In this document: piece by piece, positions 29,190 through 37,716 of the stretch
How the letters are laid out: every line of letters begins with the position of its first letter
Position numbering within the stretch: the stretch's first letter is position 1
Source of the DNA: Senegalia massiliensis
Lineage (GTDB): Bacteria; Bacillota; Clostridia; Tissierellales; SIT17
Assembly (NCBI RefSeq): GCF_900626135.1
Contig: NZ_LR130785.1
Span: forward strand, 374,023-438,022
Length of the DNA: 64,000 bases
Direction of reading: 5' to 3'
The notes under the pieces: model-generated
What the model saw: the letters and a program-made list of their open reading frames with translations, nothing else
Databases searched by the model: none
Told to the model about the DNA's origin: nothing
Position numbers and translations under genes: made by a program

Positions 29190-30758
29190 TTGTATAATAA
29201 TGGTTGGATAGGAGATTATTTATTATCTAGAAGTAAAATCAATGGACATGGAATAGCTGTATATGATGCAGATAATGATACTAACTATACTTATAACGAT
29301 TTAAATGATAGAGCTAACAGGTTAGCCAATTATCTTAAATATGAACTTGGAGTAGAAAAAGGTGATAGAGTAGCATTTATTTCAAGAAATAGAATTGAGC
29401 TAATTGATGGATATTATGCTACAGGAAAATTAGGCGCTATTATGATTCCATATAATGCTAGATTATCTTCAGAAGAACTTGAAAAACTTATAAATAGTGA
29501 GACACCAAAAGTAGTTGTTTACGAGGATATATATAATGAATCTATTACAAAGATAAAAGATAAATTAGATGTTGAGAGCTATATTATACTACAAAATATA
29601 GATGAAGATATTTATATAGATAACTTAAATTATGAAGAGATAATGAAATATAATAATAAACCTATAAATTGTAAAGATTTAGATTTTGAAGATATTCATT
29701 TGATAATACATACAGGAGGTACTACTGGGTTACCTAAAGGTGGAATGATTTCCCATAGAGCTGAGTTGTTTAACTCAATGAATGAAATTTGCACATGGGG
29801 TCTTAATTATGAAGATAGTGCACATATTATATTACCATTATTTCATACTGGAGGTTGGAATTTATTAACTCTACCTCTGTTGCATGCAGGAGGTAAAATA
29901 ATAATTAATAAGCAATTCAATCCTAGACAAACCCTAGATATAATCGAAACTGAAAAAACAACAGTACTTTTTGGTGCAGCTACTATATTTAGAATGATGG
30001 CAGAATTACCAGAATTTAAAACGGCTGATTTATCATCTTTGAAGTGGATTATGGCAGGAGCAGCTCCTACGCCTATTAATATAATGGAGAAGTTCTGGGA
30101 TAAAGGATTAAAATTTGTATTAGGTTATGGTATGACAGAAGCTGGACCTAACAATTTATCTGGAGCGGTACAGTTTATGACTGATGAAGAAATAAAAGAA
30201 AAATTTGCTTCAGTTGGTAAACCTATGTATTTAACAATGACTAAAGTAGTAGATGAAAACAATAATGAAGTAGGAGTTAATGAAGTTGGAGAATTACTTT
30301 GGAGTGGACCACAAATCTTTTCAGGATATTGGAATAACGAAGAAGAAACTAATAAAACATTAATAGATGGATGGGTTCATACAGGAGATATGGCTAAAGT
30401 TGATGAAGATGGATATTACTATATAGTTGGAAGAAAGAAGAATATGTTTATAAGTGGTGGAGAAAACGTATTTCCTCCTGAAATAGAAAAACATTTATAT
30501 AAAATTCCAGAAATAAATGAAGTGTGTGTATTTGGAGTATTTGATGAAGTATGGGGAGAAGTAGGAAAAGCAGTTGTTTCACTTAAAGCTAATATGAAAA
30601 TATCAAAAGAAGAAATTCAAGAAAAACTAAAACAGAATTTAGCTAATTATAAAGTTCCAAAATACATTACATTTGTAGAAGATATACCTAAAAATAATGT
30701 AGGCAAGATTGTAGTTGGGAAAATTATGGAGCTATATGGCACAAGTGATGATAATTAG
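29190..30758 (+). CDS. AMP-forming acyl-CoA synthetase
   Basis: Activates a carboxylic acid to its CoA thioester through an acyl-AMP. About 522 residues with the P-loop-like motif HTGGTTGLPKGG, GYGMTEAG (adenylate site), HTGDMAKVDEDG and the hinge IVGRKKNMFISGGENVFP. The C-terminal lysine lies in PKNNVGKIVV. AAGGAG lies 8 nt before the TTG at 29190, which is a better start than the GTG at 29181 inside the site. Substrate unknown. Confidence 0.92.
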   Translation: MYNNGWIGDYLLSRSKINGHGIAVYDADNDTNYTYNDLNDRANRLANYLKYELGVEKGDRVAFISRNRIELIDGYYATGKLGAIMIPYNARLSSEELEKLINSETPKVVVYEDIYNESITKIKDKLDVESYIILQNIDEDIYIDNLNYEEIMKYNNKPINCKDLDFEDIHLIIHTGGTTGLPKGGMISHRAELFNSMNEICTWGLNYEDSAHIILPLFHTGGWNLLTLPLLHAGGKIIINKQFNPRQTLDIIETEKTTVLFGAATIFRMMAELPEFKTADLSSLKWIMAGAAPTPINIMEKFWDKGLKFVLGYGMTEAGPNNLSGAVQFMTDEEIKEKFASVGKPMYLTMTKVVDENNNEVGVNEVGELLWSGPQIFSGYWNNEEETNKTLIDGWVHTGDMAKVDEDGYYYIVGRKKNMFISGGENVFPPEIEKHLYKIPEINEVCVFGVFDEVWGEVGKAVVSLKANMKISKEEIQEKLKQNLANYKVPKYITFVEDIPKNNVGKIVVGKIMELYGTSDDN

Positions 30759-30768
30759 GAGGATCTAA

Positions 30769-31773
30769 ATGAATATAGGAATAAAGAATATTGGTATATA
30801 TATACCTGAAAAAATTAAGGACAGTAAAAAAATAGCAGAATTATCAGATATACCAGAGTATGTGATAAGAGAAAAATTCGGTATTAAAAAAGTACATCAA
30901 GCATCTGAAGAAGAAACTGTTTCAGAAATGGGTGCAAGAGCTGCAAAGAAAGCACTAAATGGATTTGATCCTGAGAAATTAGATTTAGTAGTATATTGTG
31001 GTAGTGAATATAAAGATTATTATCTATATAACTGTGCAGCAGATATACAAAATAAAATAGGGGCAGTAAATGCCAATGCTTTTGAAATTCATTCCCTTTG
31101 TTCTGCTGGAGTATATTCTCTAAAAGTTCTTAAAAGTATGATGCTAAATGATGAAGATTTAAATAATGTATTATTAGTATCCTCTTCAAAAGAGACTCAA
31201 ATAATTGACTATACTAATCATAATTCAAGATTTATGTTTAACTTTGGTGATGGAGCTTCTGCTATACTATTACAAAGGGGATTAAATGAAAATATAATAT
31301 TAGAAACTGCTATGATTACAGATGGTTCATTTGCAGAAGATGTTGCAGTCTATGGTGTTGGGTGTAAAAACTTTAATAACTCAAAAGATGTTAAATTTAA
31401 GGATAGATTTTTAGATGTAAAGGATATAAATGATATGAAATCAAGACTAGACCCAATTAGTTTTGATAATTTTAACAAAGTAATTAAGAGATCAATAGAA
31501 AAAAGCGGATATGAAATTAATGATATAAACTATTTAGCTCCAATATTTATGAAAAGATCTTTGCTAGAAGGTATATTAGAAGGTTTTGGATTATCTGAAG
31601 AAAATTCTTTTGTTTTAGAAGAATATGGTCATTGTCAATCATCAGATGCATTTATATCATTATTTGAAGGACAAAAGTTAAATAGGTTGAAAGATGGAGA
31701 CTTGGCTGTTTTAGTAGGTGCTGGAACAGGTTATACTTGGGCAGCAACAACTGTTAAGTGGGGCAAAGCTTAA
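30769..31773 (+). CDS. KAS III / HMG-CoA synthase-like condensing enzyme
   Basis: Thiolase-fold enzyme of 334 residues. The active-site cysteine is C111 in HSLCSAGVYSL. MFNFGDGASAILL and the C-terminal GAGTGYTWAATTVKWG are typical of KAS III-like enzymes. The second active-site residues are less standard (EEYGHCQSSDAF), so it may not be a fatty-acid FabH. It lies directly after the ligase gene with GGAGG upstream. It could condense or transfer an acyl group made from the imported acid. Confidence 0.83.
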   Translation: MNIGIKNIGIYIPEKIKDSKKIAELSDIPEYVIREKFGIKKVHQASEEETVSEMGARAAKKALNGFDPEKLDLVVYCGSEYKDYYLYNCAADIQNKIGAVNANAFEIHSLCSAGVYSLKVLKSMMLNDEDLNNVLLVSSSKETQIIDYTNHNSRFMFNFGDGASAILLQRGLNENIILETAMITDGSFAEDVAVYGVGCKNFNNSKDVKFKDRFLDVKDINDMKSRLDPISFDNFNKVIKRSIEKSGYEINDINYLAPIFMKRSLLEGILEGFGLSEENSFVLEEYGHCQSSDAFISLFEGQKLNRLKDGDLAVLVGAGTGYTWAATTVKWGKA

Positions 31774-31801
31774 TATAAAATAATAAATAGGGGGTATCTT
31801 T

Positions 31802-32407
31802 ATGAAAGTATTAGCAATATGTGGTAGTCCAAGAAAAGATGGAAATACTGAGTTTTTTACTAACGTAGTATTATCTAAATTAAAAAAATCAGATATTGAA
31901 ACTGAATTTATTTCGCTTATTGGAAAAGATATTTCAGAATGTACAGGGTGTTACTATTGTATTGAGAATCAATCCTGTAGTATTAAAGATGATTTTCAGG
32001 AGATTTTTAATAAAATGCTAAAAGCAGATGCTATAATATTATCTTCTCCAGTGTATCATGCTTCAATTACACCAAAGTTAAAAAGTTTACTTGATAGAGC
32101 AGGATTTACAGGACGATGGATTGCTAATGAAATGGTAGACGAATCATCTTCTTATAATTGGAAAGGTACAGCATTCTCTAGAAAACTTGTTGCACCTATA
32201 ACAGTAGCTAGAAGAACTGGTCAAACCTTTGCATTTTCACAATTAGTGTTATGGGCAACAGTTAATGATTGTACAGTTGTAGGTTCAAATTACTGGAATA
32301 TAGGAGTAGCAGGTGCAGGTGGACAAATAAATGCAGAGCAAGATAAAGAAGGAATAGGCATAATGGAGCACTTAGCTGGCAATATAGAGTATTTACTTAA
32401 AAAATAA
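31802..32407 (+). CDS. NADPH-dependent FMN reductase-like iron-sulfur flavoprotein
   Basis: 201 residues with the flavodoxin-like FMN loop GSPRKDGNTEFF. A cysteine motif CTGCYYCIENQSC follows near residues 47-59, as in iron-sulfur flavoproteins. SSPVYHASITPKLKSLLDR is the usual second FMN loop. Last gene of the operon before a strong terminator. Electron donor/acceptor role is inferred from the family. Confidence 0.87.
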   Translation: MKVLAICGSPRKDGNTEFFTNVVLSKLKKSDIETEFISLIGKDISECTGCYYCIENQSCSIKDDFQEIFNKMLKADAIILSSPVYHASITPKLKSLLDRAGFTGRWIANEMVDESSSYNWKGTAFSRKLVAPITVARRTGQTFAFSQLVLWATVNDCTVVGSNYWNIGVAGAGGQINAEQDKEGIGIMEHLAGNIEYLLKK

Positions 32408-32414
32408 TTGATAT

Positions 32415-32457
32415 AAAAAATAAACTACTAATTCTAAGAATTAGTAGTTTATTTTTT
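32415..32457. terminator. Strong bidirectional terminator
   Basis: A 21-bp perfect stem (AAAAAATAAACTACTAATTC and its complement) with a one-base centre and A/T runs on both sides. It ends the + strand operon and the - strand tetR gene. Confidence 0.9.
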
Positions 32458-32469
32458 ATATTTTTAATG

Positions 32470-33066
32470 CTACTCATTAGAAAAAGCACCATTTTTAATA
32501 AAATCCATTGCAGATTCAACTATATCATTATAATCACTTTCATTATCAAAAACTATATATTTTAAGGCAATAAAGTTTGCAATACCAATGAAGCAGTATG
32601 ATAAAACTTCTGAATCTATCTTTCTCATTTCATCATTTTCCTGAGCTCTTTCTATACCTTTTATATAGCTTTTAGAAAATTCCTCATAATATTCCTTGAA
32701 AAGTTCCATATCAACAAATTGAGCTTGCCATATTATTTTAAATATTCCTATATGTTCTCCTACAAAATTTAAAAATGTTTTTAACCCAACATATTCTTGG
32801 TTATATCTTGAAGTCTTAATTTTAGTTTCATTTTTAATTTCTTGTCTTAAGTCTTGCCCCAAATATTTTACTAAATATCTAAAAATACTTTTTTTATCTT
32901 TAAAATATATATATATAGTACCTTGAGCTACCTCAGATTTTTGAGCAATATCTACTATGCTAGTTTCAAAATAACCTTTTTCACTAAATAGTTGTTCAGC
33001 AGATTTACATATTTTATTTAAAGTTTCCATCCCTCTTTTTGTCTTAGGTTCATTTATTAATCCCAA
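32470..33066 (-). CDS. TetR/AcrR-family transcriptional regulator
   Basis: 198 residues with the TetR helix-turn-helix near 15-60 (ICKSAEQLFSEKGYFETSIVDIAQKSEVAQGTIYIYF split as usual into three helices). The ligand domain is variable. It lies convergent to the symporter/ligase operon, so it may regulate that operon, like FadR-type TetR proteins that sense acyl-CoA. This is inference from position. AGGAGG precedes its ATG. Confidence 0.87.
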   Translation of the reverse strand: MGLINEPKTKRGMETLNKICKSAEQLFSEKGYFETSIVDIAQKSEVAQGTIYIYFKDKKSIFRYLVKYLGQDLRQEIKNETKIKTSRYNQEYVGLKTFLNFVGEHIGIFKIIWQAQFVDMELFKEYYEEFSKSYIKGIERAQENDEMRKIDSEVLSYCFIGIANFIALKYIVFDNESDYNDIVESAMDFIKNGAFSNE

Positions 33067-33083
33067 CTTAGTTCCTCCTAATT

Positions 33084-33120
33084 AAAAATCAGCTTATAAA
33101 CTCGATATAAGCTGATTTTT
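33084..33120 (-). terminator. Terminator after the pyrophosphatase gene
   Basis: AAAAATCAGCTTATA and TATAAGCTGATTTTT form a 15-bp stem with a 7-nt loop. On the - strand it follows the pyrophosphatase gene and precedes tetR. Confidence 0.8.
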
Positions 33121-33179
33121 CTAATATAATTAATATTATATCATTTTTTTTGGTATTTTTTAAAGAAATATTGATTTAG

Positions 33180-34829
33180 CTATATTTCTTCTAAATTAGT
33201 TATAGCAGATGTAATTGGTGGTACAACTTGTTTTTTCCTTGAAAGCACACCTTTTGCATAAAATGAATTATTTTTTATTTGTTTATCAAATGATTTTGCT
33301 ATAAGCTCCTTATTTTCTCCTACAACTATCATTTCTGAAGCTTGCTCAAAAATGTCTGTAAGCATAAGGATAAATGTTGTATAGCCTTCTGTTTCAATTC
33401 TTTTTTGCATAAGGGAGAGTAAATCTGCTTTCATATCTTTTAAACTTTCTGGATCCATAGTATATACTTGAGCTATACCTATTTTTTGCTCATCAATTGT
33501 AAATACTTTAAAATCTTCACTTAATAATTGATCTGGTGTTTTTCCTATGAGAGATGTTCCTTCTTTAAACATTTCCATGGCAAATTCTTTAACGTTCAGA
33601 TTGGCTATTTTTTCAAGTCTTTTAAGCATGACTTTATCTGTCTTTGTAGCAGTAGGAGATTTAAATAAAAGCGTATCAGATATAATTGCAGCAGCAAGTA
33701 TTCCTGCAATTTTCTTTGAAGGTCTTCTTCCATTTTCAAAAAATATTGAAGCAATAACAGTTGCAGTACTACCTACAGGTTCATTTCTAAAATATATAGG
33801 AGTGCCTGTAAATACATCTGCTACTCTATGATGATCTATTATTTCTAATATTTCTGCTTCTTCTAATCCATCTATAGATTGACTTCTTTCATTATGGTCT
33901 ACTAAGATTATCTTTTTCTTTTTACTTGATATTAAATGGTATCTAGAGATAAGTCCTACAACACGATTTGTATTGTCTGTTACTGGATATGATCTATATC
34001 TAGTTTGACTCATTTTCGCTTTTACATCATCTACTAAATCATCTAAATCAAATAAAACTAAATTTTTCTTTGTCATTACATAATCAACAGGAATAGATTG
34101 TGGAATTAGTCTAGATGTAGTAAATGTATCATGTGGTGTAGATATTATAGCGATATTTTTTGATTTTGCTTTTTTTATAATATCATCTTCGACATCTAAG
34201 TTTCCTGTTACAATCATAAGTGAAATATCTTTTTCTAATGCACTGTTTTGAATATCTTTTCTGTTTCCACATATAACAATATCATCTTTATCTATATAAT
34301 TAGAGACAGTATTTGGTTCCATAGCAAGAACTAAAAGTTTTCCATTAAATTCTTTTATTTGGTCTGGAATATATATAGGTTTAGCAGAAAGTGTGTCTAT
34401 TATATTGTCTATTGATGCTTTAGATTTACCTAGTATTGTATTATCCCATACATCAATATATGCCTGTATAATATCTGAAATTGTTACTATACCTAGTAAT
34501 TCTTCTTTATCACCTACTACAGGGATACTATTTAAATTGTTTTTTTTCATTAATTCTAAAGCCATTCGAAAAGATATATCAGGAGTAATAGGTGCAATTT
34601 TATCAAAATGCAAATCTTCTACACTGAGTCTTATAGTGTCTAAAGCCTTTGGTGCTTCAACTCCAAAGTAGTCTAATATGAATTTAGTTTCTCTATTAAT
34701 TTTTCCAAGTCTTACTGGAATAGCGTTTATATTACCATTTCCATTTTTATATTCTGCATATGCAAGTGCAGAACAAATTGAGTCAGAGTCTGGGTTTTTA
34801 TGTCCTGTTATATATATGGTTTCATTCAT
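33180..34829 (-). CDS. ppaC: Manganese-dependent inorganic pyrophosphatase with CBS and DRTGG domains
   Basis: Family II pyrophosphatase, hydrolysing PPi to phosphate, with nucleotide-regulated CBS domains. 549 residues. The DHH domain starts GHKNPDSDSICSALAYAEY. The CBS-DRTGG-CBS insert spans about 70-310. The DHH core resumes with VDHNERSQ and IIDHHRV, and the DHHA2 domain at the C terminus ends with RKKQ near SRKKQVVPP. GAGGTG precedes the ATG. The CBS form is known from clostridia and is regulated by AMP/ADP. Confidence 0.94.
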   Translation of the reverse strand: MNETIYITGHKNPDSDSICSALAYAEYKNGNGNINAIPVRLGKINRETKFILDYFGVEAPKALDTIRLSVEDLHFDKIAPITPDISFRMALELMKKNNLNSIPVVGDKEELLGIVTISDIIQAYIDVWDNTILGKSKASIDNIIDTLSAKPIYIPDQIKEFNGKLLVLAMEPNTVSNYIDKDDIVICGNRKDIQNSALEKDISLMIVTGNLDVEDDIIKKAKSKNIAIISTPHDTFTTSRLIPQSIPVDYVMTKKNLVLFDLDDLVDDVKAKMSQTRYRSYPVTDNTNRVVGLISRYHLISSKKKKIILVDHNERSQSIDGLEEAEILEIIDHHRVADVFTGTPIYFRNEPVGSTATVIASIFFENGRRPSKKIAGILAAAIISDTLLFKSPTATKTDKVMLKRLEKIANLNVKEFAMEMFKEGTSLIGKTPDQLLSEDFKVFTIDEQKIGIAQVYTMDPESLKDMKADLLSLMQKRIETEGYTTFILMLTDIFEQASEMIVVGENKELIAKSFDKQIKNNSFYAKGVLSRKKQVVPPITSAITNLEEI

Positions 34830-34937
34830 TTAATACACCTCTTTTCAATGTTTGTTTTATATATTATATCATTTACTATGACTTTATTAAAATTCATAAA
34901 AATATTTATTTTTAAAATTGGTAAAAATTTAAAAGGT

Positions 34938-34966
34938 TTGTAATATGAGAATTAATGTAGTATAAT
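34938..34966 (+). promoter_or_regulatory. Promoter of the alcohol dehydrogenase gene
   Basis: TTGTAA, 17 nt, TATAAT; about 40 nt before the gene. Confidence 0.7.
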
Positions 34967-35006
34967 TTAGCTTAATATTAAATAAATAAATATGAGGAGT
35001 GATATA

Positions 35007-36140
35007 ATGAATAGATTTGAGGTAGGACCTCAAATACTTTATGGCAGAGGTTCTATTGGATGCTTGATTGAAAAAGACTTTAGAAACGTTATGCTTGTAA
35101 CTGAAAAATTCATAGTGGATTCTGAAATATCCAAAAAAGTTACTAATATTCTCAGTTTACAAGGATCTGATTATAATGTATTTTCAGAGGTGAAACCAGA
35201 CCCTACTGTAGATTTAGTAATTAAAGCTTTAGATATGATGGTATCTAAAAGACCAGATTGTATAATTGCTCTTGGTGGTGGTTCATCTATTGATACAGCT
35301 AAAGCGATGATGTATTTTTTCATGAAAATGGATCAAAACAAAGATATACAGAAACCATATTTTGTAGCAATTCCTACAACAAGTGGAACAGGTTCTGAAG
35401 TAACATCTTATTCTGTGATTACAGATACTAAGGAAGGCAAGAAGATAGCTTTTGATGATATAATCATGATGCCAGATTTAGCTATAGTGGATTCTAAATT
35501 CACAATAACAGTGCCGGAAAAAGTAACTGCAGATACTGGGTTAGATATATTGACTCATTCCATTGAAGCATTTGTATCTAAAAAATCAAATGATTATACA
35601 GATACATTGGCTGAAGGAGCTATTAAGATAGTATTTAGTTATTTGCTTAAAGCATTTAAAGATGGTAAAGATGAGGTTGCTAGAGAAAAACTTCATAATG
35701 CCTCTACTATGGCAGGTATTGCATTTAACAATTCGTCTCTAGGAATAAATCATAGTTTGGCACATGCATTAGGAGCTAGATTTCATATACCTCATGGAAG
35801 AGCAAATGCTATGTTAATGCCACATATCATAAAATATAATTCAGAAGATAGACAAGCTAGAAGTAGATATGCTTATATAACAAAAAGTATAGGTATAGAA
35901 GTGCCAGATGAAATAAATAGTGTGAATGCACTTGTAAAAGCAGTTGAGATACTAAACGAAAAACTTGGAATTCCATATACATTAAAAGATATGGGAATAG
36001 AAAAAGAAGAATTCTATAATGCTATAGATGAAATGGTTGATAAAGCAATGAATGATATATGCACAGAAAACAATCCAAGGATTCCATCTAGAACAGATTT
36101 TATAAAGATATATCAAGATTTATATAATGGAAAAAAATAG
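35007..36140 (+). CDS. eutG: Iron-containing alcohol dehydrogenase (EutG-like)
   Basis: Reduces acetaldehyde to ethanol with NADH, recycling cofactor for EutE. 377 residues. Motifs are GGGSSIDTAK (NAD loop) and PTTSGTGSEVT, and the iron-binding residues lie in the LTHSIEAFVS, NHSLAHALG and PHGRANAM segments. The ATG at 34992 overlaps the ribosome site GAGGAGTG; 35007 is better. It has its own promoter and lies just upstream of the eut leader. The role in the eut pathway is inferred from position; EutG in other species may be shell-associated. Confidence 0.85.
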   Translation: MNRFEVGPQILYGRGSIGCLIEKDFRNVMLVTEKFIVDSEISKKVTNILSLQGSDYNVFSEVKPDPTVDLVIKALDMMVSKRPDCIIALGGGSSIDTAKAMMYFFMKMDQNKDIQKPYFVAIPTTSGTGSEVTSYSVITDTKEGKKIAFDDIIMMPDLAIVDSKFTITVPEKVTADTGLDILTHSIEAFVSKKSNDYTDTLAEGAIKIVFSYLLKAFKDGKDEVAREKLHNASTMAGIAFNNSSLGINHSLAHALGARFHIPHGRANAMLMPHIIKYNSEDRQARSRYAYITKSIGIEVPDEINSVNALVKAVEILNEKLGIPYTLKDMGIEKEEFYNAIDEMVDKAMNDICTENNPRIPSRTDFIKIYQDLYNGKK

Positions 36141-36165
36141 CATGATAATTTTTGTTAATATGATA

Positions 36166-36194
36166 TTGATTTAATTTAAACAGTATGTTATAAT
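36166..36194 (+). promoter_or_regulatory. Promoter of the eutSPVW operon
   Basis: TTGATT, 17 nt and TATAAT, with TG before the -10 (TGTTATAAT). Transcription would start near 36201, 15 nt before the first ANTAR hairpin. Confidence 0.75.
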
Positions 36195-36215
36195 GATTTA
36201 AAATTGAATATATAT

Positions 36216-36299
36216 TGTACAATGGGGTGCAATAAGAAAGCGAAGAGGCTTACACTGAAACGGTTAACTATGTTTTGGGGTAGGGCTTTATGTGTTTTT
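36216..36299 (+). promoter_or_regulatory. ANTAR paired-hairpin leader of eutS (EutV target)
   Basis: Hairpin P1 is TGTAC-loop AATGGG-GTGCA (36216-36231). Hairpin P2 is AAGC-loop GAAGAG-GCTT (36238-36251). EutV-type ANTAR regulators bind two hairpins with six-base loops having A at 1 and G at 4; P1 fits fully, P2 has G at 1. A T run lies at 36295-36299, but the terminator stem is weak here by eye. It is expected to act by phosphorylated-EutV antitermination. Confidence 0.65.
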
Positions 36300-36322
36300 A
36301 GACTAATTAAGGAATGATTAAA

Positions 36323-36673
36323 ATGGAAAAAGAAAACAAACAAAGAATAATACAAGAATTTGTTCCTGGGAAACAAGTGACTTTAGCACATCTTATTGCA
36401 AATCCTGACAGGAGTATATATGTTAAGTTGGGACTAAATGATGAATTTAGTGATGCTATTGGTATACTTACTATAACTCCTAGTGAAGCAGCTATAATAG
36501 CAGCAGATGTAGCTACAAAATCAGCAGATGTAGAAATAGGTTTTATAGATAGATTTAGTGGATCTTTAGTTATTACTGGAGATGTATCAAGTGTAGAATC
36601 ATCTTTAAAGGAAATAATAGCAGTATTGAGTGACTCACTTTTATTTACTCCAGCACAAATTACTAGATCATAA
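36323..36673 (+). CDS. eutS: EutS, microcompartment shell protein
   Basis: Hexameric shell protein with circularly permuted BMC fold. 116 residues starting [27 protein letters not shown], as in EutS/PduU. The ATG at 36314 lies within the ribosome site AAGGAATGA, so 36323 is the better start. First gene after the ANTAR leader; eutP follows by 10 nt. Confidence 0.93.
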   Translation: MEKENKQRIIQEFVPGKQVTLAHLIANPDRSIYVKLGLNDEFSDAIGILTITPSEAAIIAADVATKSADVEIGFIDRFSGSLVITGDVSSVESSLKEIIAVLSDSLLFTPAQITRS

Positions 36674-36683
36674 AGAGGTTAAT

Positions 36684-37109
36684 ATGAAAAAAATTATTAT
36701 TATTGGTTCAATTGGTAGTGGGAAAACTACTTTAATACAGTCTTTAAAAAAAATGAATACTCAATATAAAAAGACACAAGCTTTAGAATATTATGGTAAT
36801 ATCATAGATACTCCAGGAGAGTATTTAGAAAATAGAAGATATTATAATGCTCTTACAATAGCATCCTATGATTGTGATGAGATAGCATTAATACAAGATT
36901 CAAGCAATAAAAGGTGTGTTTTTCCGCCTAACTTTGCTTCAATATTCACAAAACCAGTTATAGGTATAGTTACTAAAATAGATAAAGAAGATACCTATAT
37001 TGAGGATTCTATAAAATGTCTTGAATTAGCTGGAGCTCAGAAAATATTTAAAGTAAGTTCAAAAGAAGATATAGGCATAAAAGATATACAAAATTATATT
37101 AATGATTAA
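36684..37109 (+). CDS. eutP: EutP, small GTPase-like/acetate kinase family protein
   Basis: 141 residues with the P-loop GSIGSGKTTL at 8-17, the DTPGEY switch motif and TKID nucleotide-specificity motif. EutP/PduV family; EutP has been reported to act as an acetate kinase in Salmonella. AAAGAGG precedes the ATG at 36684. The gene is at the normal place between eutS and eutV. Confidence 0.92.
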   Translation: MKKIIIIGSIGSGKTTLIQSLKKMNTQYKKTQALEYYGNIIDTPGEYLENRRYYNALTIASYDCDEIALIQDSSNKRCVFPPNFASIFTKPVIGIVTKIDKEDTYIEDSIKCLELAGAQKIFKVSSKEDIGIKDIQNYIND

Positions 37110-37142
37110 TATTCTAAAATTGTATCAAGGAGGCATAATATT

Positions 37143-37715
37143 ATGAAATATAATATAGTGATAGCCGATGATGAGCCTATTACTAGAATGGACCTTAAGG
37201 AGTTTTTAGAGGAAGAAGGCTACAACGTTGTAGGGCAAGCTTCTGATGGGTTCGATGCAGTAGAATTATGTAAAGAGTATAATCCTGATTTAGTTCTTAT
37301 GGATGTTAAAATGCCTATATTGGATGGTATGAAAGCATCTAAGGTAATATTAAAAGATAATATTGCTAAGAGTGTAATATTACTCACAGCTTATAGTGGA
37401 CCAGAGTTTATAAAACAAGCAAAAGAAATTGGAGTTATGGGATATATTGTAAAACCCATAAATAAACCAAATCTTATACCTGCTATTGAGGTTGCCATAG
37501 CTAAAGGTAGAGAAATTCAAGAGATAAAAAAAGATATAAAAACAGCAAAAGATAAATTAGAAGCCAGAAAGGTTATTGAAAAAGCAAAAGGTATATTGAT
37601 GGAAACAAATAATATTACTGAAGATCAAGCATATAAGAAAATTAAAAAACTAAGCATGGATAAACGTTGTCCTATGCAAGATATTGCATCTGCAATTATA
37701 ATGAGTAATGCATAG
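37143..37715 (+). CDS. eutV: EutV, ANTAR RNA-binding response regulator
   Basis: Antitermination regulator. Receiver domain with DDE at 9-11, D54 in LVLMDVKMP and K near 104. A coiled linker and the ANTAR domain (about 125-188, ARKVIEKAKGILMETNNITEDQAY) follow. When phosphorylated by EutW it binds the paired hairpins in eut leaders. Two such leaders are present here (36216 and 39145). AAGGAGG lies before the ATG. Confidence 0.95.
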   Translation: MKYNIVIADDEPITRMDLKEFLEEEGYNVVGQASDGFDAVELCKEYNPDLVLMDVKMPILDGMKASKVILKDNIAKSVILLTAYSGPEFIKQAKEIGVMGYIVKPINKPNLIPAIEVAIAKGREIQEIKKDIKTAKDKLEARKVIEKAKGILMETNNITEDQAYKKIKKLSMDKRCPMQDIASAIIMSNA

Positions 37716-37716
37716 A

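Noticed and set aside
36281-36299. Clear terminator before eutS
   Set aside because: AAAGC/GCTTT gives only a 5-bp stem; recorded only as part of the leader, not as a firm terminator.
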